Assembly (NCBI RefSeq): GCF_018449515.1
Contig: NZ_JAAVUQ010000029.1
Location: forward strand, 1 to 64,000
Length of the DNA: 64,000 bases
Direction of reading: 5' to 3'
DNA from: Caballeronia sp. dw_19
Lineage (GTDB): Bacteria; Pseudomonadota; Gammaproteobacteria; Burkholderiales; Burkholderiaceae
In this document: in pieces, positions 1 through 8,216 of the stretch
Layout of the letters: every line of letters starts with the position of its first letter
Numbering within the stretch: the stretch's first letter is position 1
Position numbers and translations under genes: made by a program
Notes under the pieces: generated by a model
Seen by the model: the letters and a program-made list of their open reading frames with translations, nothing else
What the model was told of the DNA's origin: nothing
Database searches by the model: none

Positions 1-228
1 CCGCCGACCCCCCCCCGGCATAGACCCCTGACCACCACGGCCGAAAGCACCCCCCCCGCATTAACCCCCACCCCTAACCCTGGAACCCCCCCCCCCCACC
101 CCCCCCAAACGACCCGTCCACCGTGCAAGCAAAAAATCCCGGTCGGTTACAATGTACCGCTCCGGGCGCCGGAATACCTCACTCATTCCCCCCGTGCTAA
201 CGGCCCCCCCGCCACGAACACACGCTTT
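1..228. other. C-rich intergenic stretch upstream of mpl
   Basis: No gene is supported here. The + strand contains several homopolymeric or near-homopolymeric C runs of 7 to 15 bases between about 8 and 107, unlike the balanced GC-rich sequence of the rest of the window. The mpl promoter should lie within it, but I see no convincing -35/-10 pair or Shine-Dalgarno sequence. Confidence 0.5.
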
Positions 229-1629
229 ATGCACATTCACATCCTCGGTATCTGCGGCACATTCATGGGTGGCCTCGCGGTCCTCGCCCGCGAAGCGGGG
301 CACCGCGTCACCGGCTGCGACGCCGGCGTCTATCCGCCAATGAGCACCCAGCTCGAAGCGCAGGGCATCGAGTTGATCGAAGGTTATGGCGTCGAGCAAA
401 TCGCGCTCGAACCCGATCTGTTCGTAATCGGCAATGTCGTGACGCGCGGCAATCCACTCATGGAAGCTATCCTCGATCGCGGCCTGCCCTATACGTCCGG
501 CCCGCAATGGCTCGGTGAACACGTGCTGAACGGAAAATGGGTGCTCGCGGTCGCCGGAACACACGGCAAAACCACCACCAGCTCCATGCTGACCTGGCTA
601 CTCGAAGACGCCGGCATGAATCCGGGCTTCCTGATCGGCGGCGTGCCCCTGAATTTCGGCATCTCGGCACGACTCACGGATTCAAGCTTCTTCGTGATCG
701 AAGCCGATGAATACGACACCGCTTTCTTCGATAAACGCTCCAAGTTCGTTCACTATCGCCCGCGCACGGCAGTGCTGAACAACCTCGAATTCGATCACGC
801 CGATATCTTCCCGGATCTCGCCGCTATCGAGACCCAATTTCATCATCTGGTGCGTACCGTGCCCGGCGTCGGACGCATCGTGACGAACGGCCGCGAAGCC
901 GCGCTCGAACGCGTGCTGACACGCGGTTGCTGGTCGAGCGTCGAACGCTTCGGCGTGCAAGGCGGCTGGGAAGCGCTGCCCGCAATAGACGGTGTTGCCG
1001 TCGACGAGCAGTTCGCCGTGTACTGGGAAGGCGAGCGCCAGGGCGTGGTCGACTGGCAAGTGCAAGGCGAGCACAATCGAATGAATGCGCTGGCGGCAAT
1101 CGCGGCGGCGCGTTCAGTGGGCGTTCCGCCCGCGCAGGCGACGCAATCGCTGAGCACGTTCCGGAACGTGAAACGCCGGATGGAAGTGAAGGGCAGCGTG
1201 GATGGCGTGACCGTCTACGATGACTTCGCGCATCACCCTACCGCGATCGAAACAACAATAGCGGGCTTGCGGACGCGTATCGGTGCAAATAGTCGCATCA
1301 TCGCCGTCCTCGAACCCCGTTCGAACACGATGAAACTCGGCACGATGAAAGCGCAATTGCCGGCCAGTCTCGCCGACGCGGACCTGGTTTTCGGCTACGG
1401 CGCGCACGAAGGCCGCGACAAGCTCGGCTGGGATCTGCAAGCGGCACTGGCGCCGCTCGGCAATAAGGCCCATGCGTTCAGCGACCTTGCAGCGCTGGTC
1501 AAGTCAATCGTCGCCGCGGCGCGTCCTGGCGATCACGTGCTGGTAATGAGCAATGGCGGTTTCGGCGGCGTGCATCAGAAGTTGCTCGACGCATTGTCCG
1601 CGCGGCCGGAACCCAAGGAGCGGGTGTGA
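229..1629 (+). CDS. mpl: UDP-N-acetylmuramate:L-Ala-gamma-D-Glu-meso-DAP ligase (Mpl)
   Basis: Cytoplasmic Mur ligase that recycles cell-wall peptides by joining the tripeptide L-Ala-gamma-D-Glu-meso-DAP to UDP-MurNAc in an ATP-dependent reaction. The 466-residue protein has the family length. The N-terminal segment starts with a Rossmann-like HILGICGTFMGG motif. The Mur-ligase P-loop AGTHGKTTTSS follows at about residue 110, then the DEYDTAFFDKRSKF segment typical of Mpl rather than MurC, and a C-terminal domain with YDDFAHHPTAI and EPRSNTMK. The ATG at 229 fits the family N terminus. The stop overlaps the next gene by 4 bases, so the two are probably cotranscribed. Confidence 0.96.
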   Translation: MHIHILGICGTFMGGLAVLAREAGHRVTGCDAGVYPPMSTQLEAQGIELIEGYGVEQIALEPDLFVIGNVVTRGNPLMEAILDRGLPYTSGPQWLGEHVLNGKWVLAVAGTHGKTTTSSMLTWLLEDAGMNPGFLIGGVPLNFGISARLTDSSFFVIEADEYDTAFFDKRSKFVHYRPRTAVLNNLEFDHADIFPDLAAIETQFHHLVRTVPGVGRIVTNGREAALERVLTRGCWSSVERFGVQGGWEALPAIDGVAVDEQFAVYWEGERQGVVDWQVQGEHNRMNALAAIAAARSVGVPPAQATQSLSTFRNVKRRMEVKGSVDGVTVYDDFAHHPTAIETTIAGLRTRIGANSRIIAVLEPRSNTMKLGTMKAQLPASLADADLVFGYGAHEGRDKLGWDLQAALAPLGNKAHAFSDLAALVKSIVAAARPGDHVLVMSNGGFGGVHQKLLDALSARPEPKERV

Positions 1630-2213
1630 TTCTTTATCTGCACGGCTTTCGGTCATCGCCACAATCGTTCAAGGCCCGCGTGATGCGCGCGCGACTGGAA
1701 GAGCTGGGACTGATCGACGAATGGCAGTGCCCGACGTTGCCGGTTTCGCCCCGCGAAGCCATTGCGCTGGCCGAAAAGCTGGCGGCGCAAGCCAATGACG
1801 ATCAGATCACGCTGATCGGCAGCTCACTCGGCGGGTTTTATGCAACATGGCTCGCCGAAAAACACGGCTGGCGCGCCGTCCTGCTGAATCCGGCGGTCGT
1901 GCCGCAAGAAGACCTGAGTGCTTATCTCGGCGAACAGCCGTTGTGGCACGGCGGCGGCAGTATTGTGGTCGAACCGCGTCATATCGACGAATTGCGTGCG
2001 CTTTCCGTCGCGTCGATCACCCGTCCCGAGCGCTACTATCTGATCGCGGCCACCGGCGACGAAGTGCTCGACTACCGCACCATGCTCGCGCATTACCCGG
2101 ACGTGCGGACCACGCTGATCCAGGGCAGCGACCACGCGATCAGCGACTTTCCCAGTTACCTGGACCAGGTGCTGGCGTTCTGCGAGGCTCCGCCGCCGGC
2201 TGTCGCGGCCTGA
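1626..2213 (+). CDS. yqiA: YqiA/YcfP-type alpha/beta-hydrolase esterase
   Basis: Small single-domain serine hydrolase of 195 residues. The nucleophile elbow is GSSLGGF at about residues 67-73, the start is ILYLHGFRSSP (oxyanion region), and a late GSDHAISDF holds the probable catalytic His. These features match the YqiA family of acyl esterases, whose natural substrate is not well known. It starts with GTG in a GTGA overlap with the stop of mpl, indicating translational coupling. The link with peptidoglycan recycling comes only from this arrangement. Confidence 0.88.
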   Translation: MILYLHGFRSSPQSFKARVMRARLEELGLIDEWQCPTLPVSPREAIALAEKLAAQANDDQITLIGSSLGGFYATWLAEKHGWRAVLLNPAVVPQEDLSAYLGEQPLWHGGGSIVVEPRHIDELRALSVASITRPERYYLIAATGDEVLDYRTMLAHYPDVRTTLIQGSDHAISDFPSYLDQVLAFCEAPPPAVAA

Positions 2214-2311
2214 AGACCCTGAGCGTTTCCTTTTATGTGGGCCTGGCGCTTTTTGCGGGACGCGAACCCGACCGGACGCCACGCCGACCAACAGTCTTTC
2301 GAGAGTATTGA

Positions 2312-4396
2312 GTGAACGTTTTTTTCGAGGAATCAGGTAGTTTCAAGGCCGGCGCCGTTCTGTCCAAGCAGAACGATGCGTTTCAGGTCGAGTTGCCGGG
2401 CGGGCGGCGCGCGAAAGTGCGCGCCAAAGACGTATTGATCGAATTCGAGAAACCGAACGCCGCCGATCTGATGCAGCAGGCCGATGCCATCGCGCAGGAC
2501 ATCGATCTCGACTTCCTGTGGGAGTGCGCGCCGGAAGAAGAATTTCCTTTCGCTGAACTGGGCGCGGATTATTTCGGCGATAAATTCGGCGCGACCGAAC
2601 GCGCCGCGCTCGTGCTGCGCATGCACGGTTCGCCGGTGTATTTCCGCCGCAAGGGCCGCGGGCAATATCAGCGCGCGCCGCAGGAACAGTTGCAAATGGC
2701 GCTGGCCGGGCTGGAAAAGAAACGGCAGCTTGCCTTGGTGCAAGCGGGCTACGAAGCGGAACTGATTGCTGGAAAACTGCCCGAGGCGCTGGCCGGCAAG
2801 GCGATCGGCTTGCTGACGAAGCCGGACAAGAACTGTATCGAATATAAGGCGCTCGAAGCGGCTGCTGCCGCTCGGGGGATTTCGCAAGCGCGGCTGATGC
2901 TGGAAGTGGGCGGCATTCCGTCGGCGCGCGCGCTGCACGAAGCGCGTTTCCTGTCGGAATTTTTCCCGCACGGGACGGGCTTCGCGCCTGTCACGGTGCC
3001 GCCGCTTCCCGACGATCTGCCGGAAGCGGACGTGCAGGCGTTTTCCATCGATGACGTCACCACCACCGAAATCGACGACGCATTCTCCGTAGAGCATCTC
3101 GCCGATGGCCGCGTGCGCGTCGGTATTCACATCGCGGCGCCGGCGTTGGGAATCTCGCGCGGTGACATGATCGATGCGATCGCGCGCACCCGTTTGTCCA
3201 CCGTGTATATGCCCGGCGACAAGATCACGATGCTGCCCGACAGCGTCGTGGAAGCGTTCACGCTGGCTGAAGGCGGATTGCGGCCGGCGTTGTCGCTGTA
3301 CATCATCGTGAATCGGGAAACGCAGGAAATCGTCGCGACCGAAACGCGCGCCGAGCGTGTGTTCGTAAAGAGCAATCTTCGACACAACCATCTGGACGAA
3401 CACGTCACCGAGGAATCGCTCGCGGCGGGAACGGGCGAGTATCCGCACAAGGACGATATCGCGGTGCTGTGGCCGCTCGCGCAGGCGCTGTTCGAAAAGC
3501 GTCAGGAAGCGCGCGCCGGGTACGGTTTGCGGCGCGAAGTGCAGCGCAATAACGACTTCAATTTCTACGTGGAAGGCGAGCACATCACGATCACGCCGCG
3601 TCGACGCGGATCGCCGCTCGATCTGATCGTCGCCGAGCTGGCGATTCTCGCGAATTCATCGTGGGGCGCGTTTCTCAACGACCACAGCGTGCCGGGGATC
3701 TACCGGTCGCAGCGCGGATTCGGCGCGCCGGGTCCGAAGCGCACGCGCATGCAGACCACGCCCGCGCCGCACGAAGGGCTCGGCGTTGCGCAATACGCGT
3801 GGAGCACGTCGCCGTTGCGTCGTTACGTCGACCTGGTCAATCAATGGCAGTTGCTCGCTTGCGTGCGGCATGGCGTGACGGCTGCGCTGGTCGCGCCGTT
3901 CAAGCCGAAAGACGCCGATCTGTTTGCCGTCGTGCAGGGCTTCGATGATCAATATTCCGCATATGCCGACTATCAGCGGCGCATGGAGTATTTCTGGTGC
4001 TTGCGCTGGTTGAAGCAGGAAAACAAGAAGCACGTGGCGGCGTCGGTGGTGAAGGACGATCTCGTGCGCCTCGATGAAATTCCATTGATGCTGCATGTGC
4101 CCGGCCTTGGCGTGCACGCGCGCGGGACGAAAGTGATGCTTGACGTCATGAGTCTCGATGAACTCACGGTCGAGGCGTCGTGCCGTTTGCTGCATGTGAT
4201 CGATGCACCTGCTCCGGCGTCAGCGCAAGAGGCCGAGGCGCAGCAGGACGAGACCGAAGAAGAGCTGATCGAAGCGGAAGATTTGAGCGCGGAGAGCGAA
4301 GCTGAGGCGCAGGCGGAAGCGGTGCCCGAAGCGGAAGCCTCTACGGGCGAACCCGCTGGCGAAAGCACGCCCGACACGACGGAGCCTACGCGATGA
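2312..4396 (+). CDS. RNB-domain exoribonuclease (RNase II family)
   Basis: 3'-5' exoribonuclease of the RNase II/R superfamily acting on single-stranded RNA, 694 residues. The RNB catalytic region begins around residue 245 with IDDVTTTEIDDAF, which supplies the acidic metal ligands, followed by GIHIAAPAL and STVYMPGDKITMLP. The N-terminal part is an OB/SH3-like segment as in proteobacterial RNB proteins shorter than RNase R. The last ~60 residues form a Glu/Ala-rich acidic low-complexity tail, which is not part of the fold. GTG at 2312 is the chosen start. Its stop overlaps the aroE start (ATGA), so the two genes are coupled. Confidence 0.9.
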   Translation: MNVFFEESGSFKAGAVLSKQNDAFQVELPGGRRAKVRAKDVLIEFEKPNAADLMQQADAIAQDIDLDFLWECAPEEEFPFAELGADYFGDKFGATERAALVLRMHGSPVYFRRKGRGQYQRAPQEQLQMALAGLEKKRQLALVQAGYEAELIAGKLPEALAGKAIGLLTKPDKNCIEYKALEAAAAARGISQARLMLEVGGIPSARALHEARFLSEFFPHGTGFAPVTVPPLPDDLPEADVQAFSIDDVTTTEIDDAFSVEHLADGRVRVGIHIAAPALGISRGDMIDAIARTRLSTVYMPGDKITMLPDSVVEAFTLAEGGLRPALSLYIIVNRETQEIVATETRAERVFVKSNLRHNHLDEHVTEESLAAGTGEYPHKDDIAVLWPLAQALFEKRQEARAGYGLRREVQRNNDFNFYVEGEHITITPRRRGSPLDLIVAELAILANSSWGAFLNDHSVPGIYRSQRGFGAPGPKRTRMQTTPAPHEGLGVAQYAWSTSPLRRYVDLVNQWQLLACVRHGVTAALVAPFKPKDADLFAVVQGFDDQYSAYADYQRRMEYFWCLRWLKQENKKHVAASVVKDDLVRLDEIPLMLHVPGLGVHARGTKVMLDVMSLDELTVEASCRLLHVIDAPAPASAQEAEAQQDETEEELIEAEDLSAESEAEAQAEAVPEAEASTGEPAGESTPDTTEPTR

Positions 4397-5253
4397 CATC
4401 GGGCGCCGTCACACGGGACCAGTACGCGGTCATCGGCAATCCGGTTGCGCATAGCAAATCGCCGTGGATCCACGCGCGTTTTGCCGAGCAGACAGGCGAG
4501 GCGATCGAATACGGGCGCGTGCTTGGAACCATCGGCGCGTTCTCCGACGATGTCCGCGCGTTCGTCGAAGCAGGCGGTCGCGGCATGAACGTGACGGTGC
4601 CCTTCAAGCTCGACGCACATGCTCTCGCTAATACGCTTACGCCGCGCGCAGCGGCGGCGGGCGCGGTGAACACGTTGGCGTTCAACGCCGATGGCGTGCT
4701 TGGCGACAACACTGACGGCGTTGGCCTTGTGCGCGATATCGAAGGGAATCTGGGCGTTGGTTTGAAAGGCGCGCGTGTCCTGCTGCTCGGCGCGGGCGGT
4801 GCTGCACGCGGTGTCGTGCTGCCCATGCTGGATGGCGGCGTGGCGGCGTTGACTATCGTGAACCGGACGGCATCGAAGGCGCAGCAACTCGTCGATCATT
4901 TCTCCGATGCCGCACACGCCGCGCATGTGCGTTTCTCCGGCGGCGGTGCGGATAGCGTGGAAGCGGGCCCCTACGATGTGATCGTCAACGCGACGGCCGG
5001 CAGTCTCGACGACTCGCTGCCCGATTGCGATAACGATTCGTTCGGTCCCGGCACGCTCGCCTACGACATGATGTACAGCGCCCAGCCGACCGTGTTCATG
5101 CGTCACGCCGACAGCCTCGGCGCGCGTTCGGCCGATGGCCTCGGCATGCTCGTCGAGCAAGCGGCGGAATCGTTTTTCCTGTGGCGCGGGGTGCGTCCCG
5201 ACAGCGGCGCGGTGCTGCGTGCATTGCGGCTGGAGTTATCGACGAAGGTTTAG
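4393..5253 (+). CDS. aroE: Shikimate dehydrogenase (NADP+)
   Basis: Reduces 3-dehydroshikimate to shikimate in aromatic amino-acid biosynthesis. The 286-residue protein opens with [17 protein letters not shown], whose SKS serines bind shikimate. The catalytic Lys lies in NVTVPFK (about residue 74). [11 protein letters not shown] carries the conserved Asp, and the NADP-binding loop is GAGGAARGV followed by NRTASKA. The start ATG overlaps the ribonuclease stop. The next gene, mtgA, begins 59 bp after its stop and may share the transcript. Confidence 0.96.
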   Translation: MTSGAVTRDQYAVIGNPVAHSKSPWIHARFAEQTGEAIEYGRVLGTIGAFSDDVRAFVEAGGRGMNVTVPFKLDAHALANTLTPRAAAAGAVNTLAFNADGVLGDNTDGVGLVRDIEGNLGVGLKGARVLLLGAGGAARGVVLPMLDGGVAALTIVNRTASKAQQLVDHFSDAAHAAHVRFSGGGADSVEAGPYDVIVNATAGSLDDSLPDCDNDSFGPGTLAYDMMYSAQPTVFMRHADSLGARSADGLGMLVEQAAESFFLWRGVRPDSGAVLRALRLELSTKV

Positions 5254-5312
5254 TTGAGCGCGTGGATCAGCGCGGCGTTATGTTCCGATTCGTTCCAAAC
5301 AGAAGAAGCACG

Positions 5313-6035
5313 ATGACAAGAACAAAATCGCCCGTTCGTCTCGGGCCGGCTCGGTGGATTGTCTACGGCATCTCGGTCATGGCGATTGCCGCCATTGCCA
5401 CGCAGGTCTACTTCTTCGCGATGGTCGGGATTTATACGTTCGTCAATCCTTCATCGACGGCGTTCATGCGCTCGGATGCGTGGCGGCTTGCGCAAGACCG
5501 TCCCGATCTCGCCATTCAGCGCACCTGGGTTCCGTACGACCAGATTTCGCGCAACCTGAAGCGCGCGATCATTGCGTCTGAGGACGCGAACTTCGTCAAC
5601 AACAACGGTTACGAAACCGATGCCATCCTGCAAGCCTGGGAGAAGAACAAGGCGCGCGGCAAGATTGTCGCGGGCGGCTCGACCATCTCGCAGCAACTGG
5701 CGCGCAACCTGTTTTTATCGCGGGAAAAGAGTTATGTGAGGAAGGCGCAGGAACTGGTCATCACGTCGATGCTCGAGCTCTGGATGGACAAGGAACGCAT
5801 CTTCGAGATCTACCTGAATTCGGTGGAGTGGGGCAATGGCGTTTATGGCGCTGAAGCGGCGGCGCATTACTACTACAAGACGTCGGCGTCGAAGCTGAGC
5901 GCGTGGCAATCGGCGCGGCTCGCGGTGATGTTGCCGAGACCGAAATACTTCGATGAACACAGAGGGTCCGCGTATTTGTCGCAGCGGGCAGGGGTGATTA
6001 CGCGGCGCATGGGGGCGGCGGAATTGCCGCATTGA
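5313..6035 (+). CDS. mtgA: Monofunctional biosynthetic peptidoglycan transglycosylase
   Basis: GT51 glycosyltransferase that polymerises lipid II into glycan strands at the inner membrane. It has 240 residues with one N-terminal membrane anchor (about residues 12-38). GT51 motifs follow in order: ASEDANF with the catalytic Glu, [16 protein letters not shown], and [20 protein letters not shown]. No transpeptidase domain is present. I chose the ATG at 5313 because it gives a normal cytoplasmic tail before the anchor; upstream in-frame sequence overlaps aroE and looks non-coding. Confidence 0.95.
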   Translation: MTRTKSPVRLGPARWIVYGISVMAIAAIATQVYFFAMVGIYTFVNPSSTAFMRSDAWRLAQDRPDLAIQRTWVPYDQISRNLKRAIIASEDANFVNNNGYETDAILQAWEKNKARGKIVAGGSTISQQLARNLFLSREKSYVRKAQELVITSMLELWMDKERIFEIYLNSVEWGNGVYGAEAAAHYYYKTSASKLSAWQSARLAVMLPRPKYFDEHRGSAYLSQRAGVITRRMGAAELPH

Positions 6036-6146
6036 GCGCTTGTGGGTTGACGTAACAGGGACCAATGCTATGGCTGATGGCGAGGTACCTGCTGAAATCC
6101 CCTTCGAATTCCACCCCCGTCGGCGGTAAAAACAAGTAGTATAGGA

Positions 6147-6171
6147 ATTGTGTGTATGAAATACACACAAT
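6147..6171. promoter_or_regulatory. Perfect palindromic operator upstream of hicAB
   Basis: Arm ATTGTGTGTAT at 6147-6157 and its exact reverse complement at 6161-6171 are separated by GAA. It lies 13 bp upstream of the hicA ATG and just after a possible -10 element (TATAGG at about 6140). HicB-type antitoxins commonly autorepress through such palindromes, so this is the likely HicB (or HicAB) operator; binding itself is inferred. Confidence 0.75.
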
Positions 6172-6184
6172 CACCGGAACGCCT

Positions 6185-6364
6185 ATGAATTCGAAAGACG
6201 TGATCCGGAAGCTGGAAGCGGATGGATGGAGCTTGATTAGAACAAAAGGTAGCCATCACCATTTCAAACACCCTACCAAATCGGGGCTGGTGACTGTCCC
6301 GCATCCAAAGCTGGACCTGCCACAAGGCACGTTGAGGAGCATCTTGAAATCCGCCGGCTTATAA
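6185..6364 (+). CDS. hicA: HicA-family mRNA interferase toxin
   Basis: Small toxin of 59 residues with a double-stranded-RNA-binding-like fold; HicA proteins cleave mRNA and are neutralised by HicB. The sequence shows the family pattern: MNSKDVIRKLEADGW, then KGSHHHFKHP with the catalytic His, then VPHPKLDLPQGTLRSIL. I took the ATG at 6185 because it gives the standard HicA N terminus, and an earlier in-frame start would place the operator inside the gene. hicB follows 48 bp downstream. Confidence 0.93.
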   Translation: MNSKDVIRKLEADGWSLIRTKGSHHHFKHPTKSGLVTVPHPKLDLPQGTLRSILKSAGL

Positions 6365-6412
6365 CGTCGTGGGTTTGCTTCCGCACCGCAGCACACTATC
6401 AAGGTGAGATAT

Positions 6413-6829
6413 ATGGAATTTCCAGTGGCGATCCATAAGGACGAGGGCAGCGTGTACGGCGTGATCGTGCCGGACATTGCCGGCTGTCACTCGTGGGGAG
6501 ACACGATTGAACAGGCGATTCACAACACTCGCGAAGCAATCGAAAGTCACGTCGCCACGTTGATCGAATGTGGCGAGGAGGTTGACCTGTCTGTTACGCC
6601 GGTCGAAGCTCTGCGTCATCAACCGGAATATGCGGGCGCGGTATGGGCGCTTGTCGACGTCGATCCGGCCAAGTTCGATACCAAGCCCGAACGGGTGAAT
6701 ATCAGCCTGCCACGCTTTGTCCTAAGGAAAATCGACGCTTACGCAGGCAAGCATCACGAAACACGCAGCGGGTTTCTGGCGCGTGTCGCACTCAATGCGA
6801 TTCGTGAAGAGGAAAGAACTCCGGCATAA
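6413..6829 (+). CDS. hicB: HicB-family antitoxin
   Basis: Antitoxin partner of HicA, 138 residues. The N-terminal half is the degraded RNase-H-like HicB domain (MEFPVAIHKDEG, GVIVPDIAGCHSWGDT, then the A-rich AIHNTREAIESH helix). The C-terminal half (ISLPRFVLRKIDAYAGKHHETRSGFLARVAL) resembles a ribbon-helix-helix DNA-binding domain, which would bind the palindrome upstream of hicA. The ATG at 6413 is preceded by AAGGTGAG at a proper distance; the in-frame GTG at 6404 lies inside that Shine-Dalgarno sequence and is less likely. Confidence 0.93.
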   Translation: MEFPVAIHKDEGSVYGVIVPDIAGCHSWGDTIEQAIHNTREAIESHVATLIECGEEVDLSVTPVEALRHQPEYAGAVWALVDVDPAKFDTKPERVNISLPRFVLRKIDAYAGKHHETRSGFLARVALNAIREEERTPA

Positions 6830-6868
6830 GCCGATGCAGCTTGCGTTTGCGATCTCTCGTTTCACCTC

Positions 6869-6894
6869 AAAACCCCGCTTCGCCGGGGTTTTTT
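6869..6894 (+). terminator. Rho-independent terminator after hicB
   Basis: A-tract, then the CCCCG / CGGGG hairpin with a short CTTCGC loop, then six T residues, 40 bp after the hicB stop. This is a typical intrinsic terminator separating hicAB from the sugar locus. Confidence 0.85.
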
Positions 6895-6931
6895 CACATT
6901 CTGCACCTCCGCTGCGACCCATTCGATCTCC

Positions 6932-6960
6932 CAATATGTGAACACATCAATCACATATTG
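6932..6960. promoter_or_regulatory. Perfect 10-bp inverted repeat, candidate operator of the sugar locus
   Basis: CAATATGTGA at 6932-6941 and its exact reverse complement TCACATATTG at 6951-6960 are separated by 9 bases. The spacing rules out a canonical CRP site (TGTGA-N6-TCACA). It is the only strong dyad upstream of the IclR gene and probably overlaps its promoter, so binding by the IclR regulator is the simplest reading. About 300 bp lie between it and the regulator start. Confidence 0.6.
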
Positions 6961-7262
6961 AATAATTGAGACACCCGGCTCTAAAATCCGATCACAGCCA
7001 AAACGGCAGTTACACGCGGCATCGGGGTTTTCCCGGAGACCGTGTGAAACGAAAAAAGCACTCGGAGACACGTCATGCCAACGTCAGCGACATCAGCGCA
7101 ACCCGCGCGCTCGCATCTGCACTCGCCTCCATGCGTCTCGCACTCCTTATCGATGATTCCCCGCGCCGTATCCCGCGTGATGCTTCGCCGCGTGCCATCG
7201 GCCCGGTAACTCGCGTCGTGAACGAACGCTCAATCATTCTCAAGCCGCGAACATCGAGTGCC
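6961..7262 (+). other. Long leader between the candidate operator and the IclR gene
   Basis: About 300 bases without a recognised gene. It contains a 44-codon reading frame at 7075-7209 that starts with ATG after CGGAGA and ends in TAA (MPTSATSAQPARSHLHSPP...). The ribosome-binding site is good but there is no recognisable product. A different frame stays open into the IclR gene. I cannot tell whether the short frame is translated. Confidence 0.35.
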
Positions 7263-8216
7263 ATGACCAAGACCCTGAACCCCACCGTCGAGCATGAATT
7301 GTCGATGGACCGCACGGCCGGCAAACCGGCAGCGCCCGAGGCAGATGCAGCGAACGAAGCGAACGACGCAACCGAGCCGAGCGAAGCGCAGGCATCGGCG
7401 GCTGCATTGCTCGACCTCACGCCGCAGCAAGCCGGCACGCAAACGCTGCTGCGCGGCCTCGCGATTCTCGAAGCCGCAGCAGGCGGCGCGCGCGATCTGC
7501 GCAGCATCGGCGCGGCGCTCGGCACCACCCGCAGCACGACGCATCGTCTGGTTAGCTCGCTGGTGCAGGCGCGCTATCTGCGCCAGGTAGGCGGCGGTTA
7601 TCTGCTCGGCCCGAAGCTGATCGAACTGGGCACGATCGCGCTCGAACAAATGCCGCTCACCGCGGTAGCGCGTCCGCATCTGCAAGTGCTGGCCGAGCAT
7701 ACGCACGACACCATTCATCTCGGCGTACGCGACGGCGACGACGTGCTTTATATCGACAAGATTCCCGGCACGCGCGGCCTCGAAATGCGCTCGCGCGTAG
7801 GTCACCGGATGCCGCTGGCATCGACGGGAATTGGCAAGGCGATGATGCTCGACCTGCCGCCGGAGACGTGGTCGAAGCTGCTGGAAGCGTCGCATCGCGT
7901 GCTCGCGAAGGTGAGTTTCAAGCCCGACCATCAGCCCGATACCGATACCTTCGTGCAGCGCATGACGCGCTATTCGCAAGGCGGTTTCACCTTCGATCTC
8001 GAGGAGAACGAAGCATCGATCCGCTGCGTCGCGGCGCCGGTGCGCGACGCGTCGGGCGCGATCGTCGCGGCGCTGTCGGTGGCGAGCACGATTCCCTACA
8101 TGCCGCCTGAGCGCATGGAAGAACTGATTCCGGTCGTACAGCGCGAAGCGCGCGCGATCTCGCAAGAACTCGGCTGGCGCGTTCCGCAGCCCGCAACACG
8201 CAGGATCAAACGATGA
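7263..8216 (+). CDS. IclR-family transcriptional regulator of the sugar locus
   Basis: Regulator of 317 residues. After a 50-residue Ala/Glu-rich N terminus comes the IclR winged helix (TLLRGLAILEAAA, LGTTRSTTHRLVSSLVQARYL). The effector domain follows with HDTIHLGVRDGDDVLYIDK, GKAMMLDLPP and IRCVAAPVRDASG. Its stop overlaps dgoK by 4 bases, making it the first gene of the catabolic operon, so it is a strong candidate to sense a galactonate-type intermediate (inference). The ATG at 7263 is chosen by family length; the open frame extends upstream without recognisable domain sequence. Confidence 0.9.
   Translation: MTKTLNPTVEHELSMDRTAGKPAAPEADAANEANDATEPSEAQASAAALLDLTPQQAGTQTLLRGLAILEAAAGGARDLRSIGAALGTTRSTTHRLVSSLVQARYLRQVGGGYLLGPKLIELGTIALEQMPLTAVARPHLQVLAEHTHDTIHLGVRDGDDVLYIDKIPGTRGLEMRSRVGHRMPLASTGIGKAMMLDLPPETWSKLLEASHRVLAKVSFKPDHQPDTDTFVQRMTRYSQGGFTFDLEENEASIRCVAAPVRDASGAIVAALSVASTIPYMPPERMEELIPVVQREARAISQELGWRVPQPATRRIKR

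Noticed and set aside
61-564. 167-codon minus-strand open frame at the left edge
   Set aside because: Its C-terminal part is a Gly run from the C-homopolymer tract and the rest is antisense to mpl.
3973-5160. 395-codon minus-strand open frame
   Set aside because: It spans the opposite strand of the RNB and aroE genes with shadow composition and no domain.
6932-6960. CRP binding site
   Set aside because: TGTGA and TCACA are present, but the spacing is 9 instead of 6, so it does not fit the CRP consensus.
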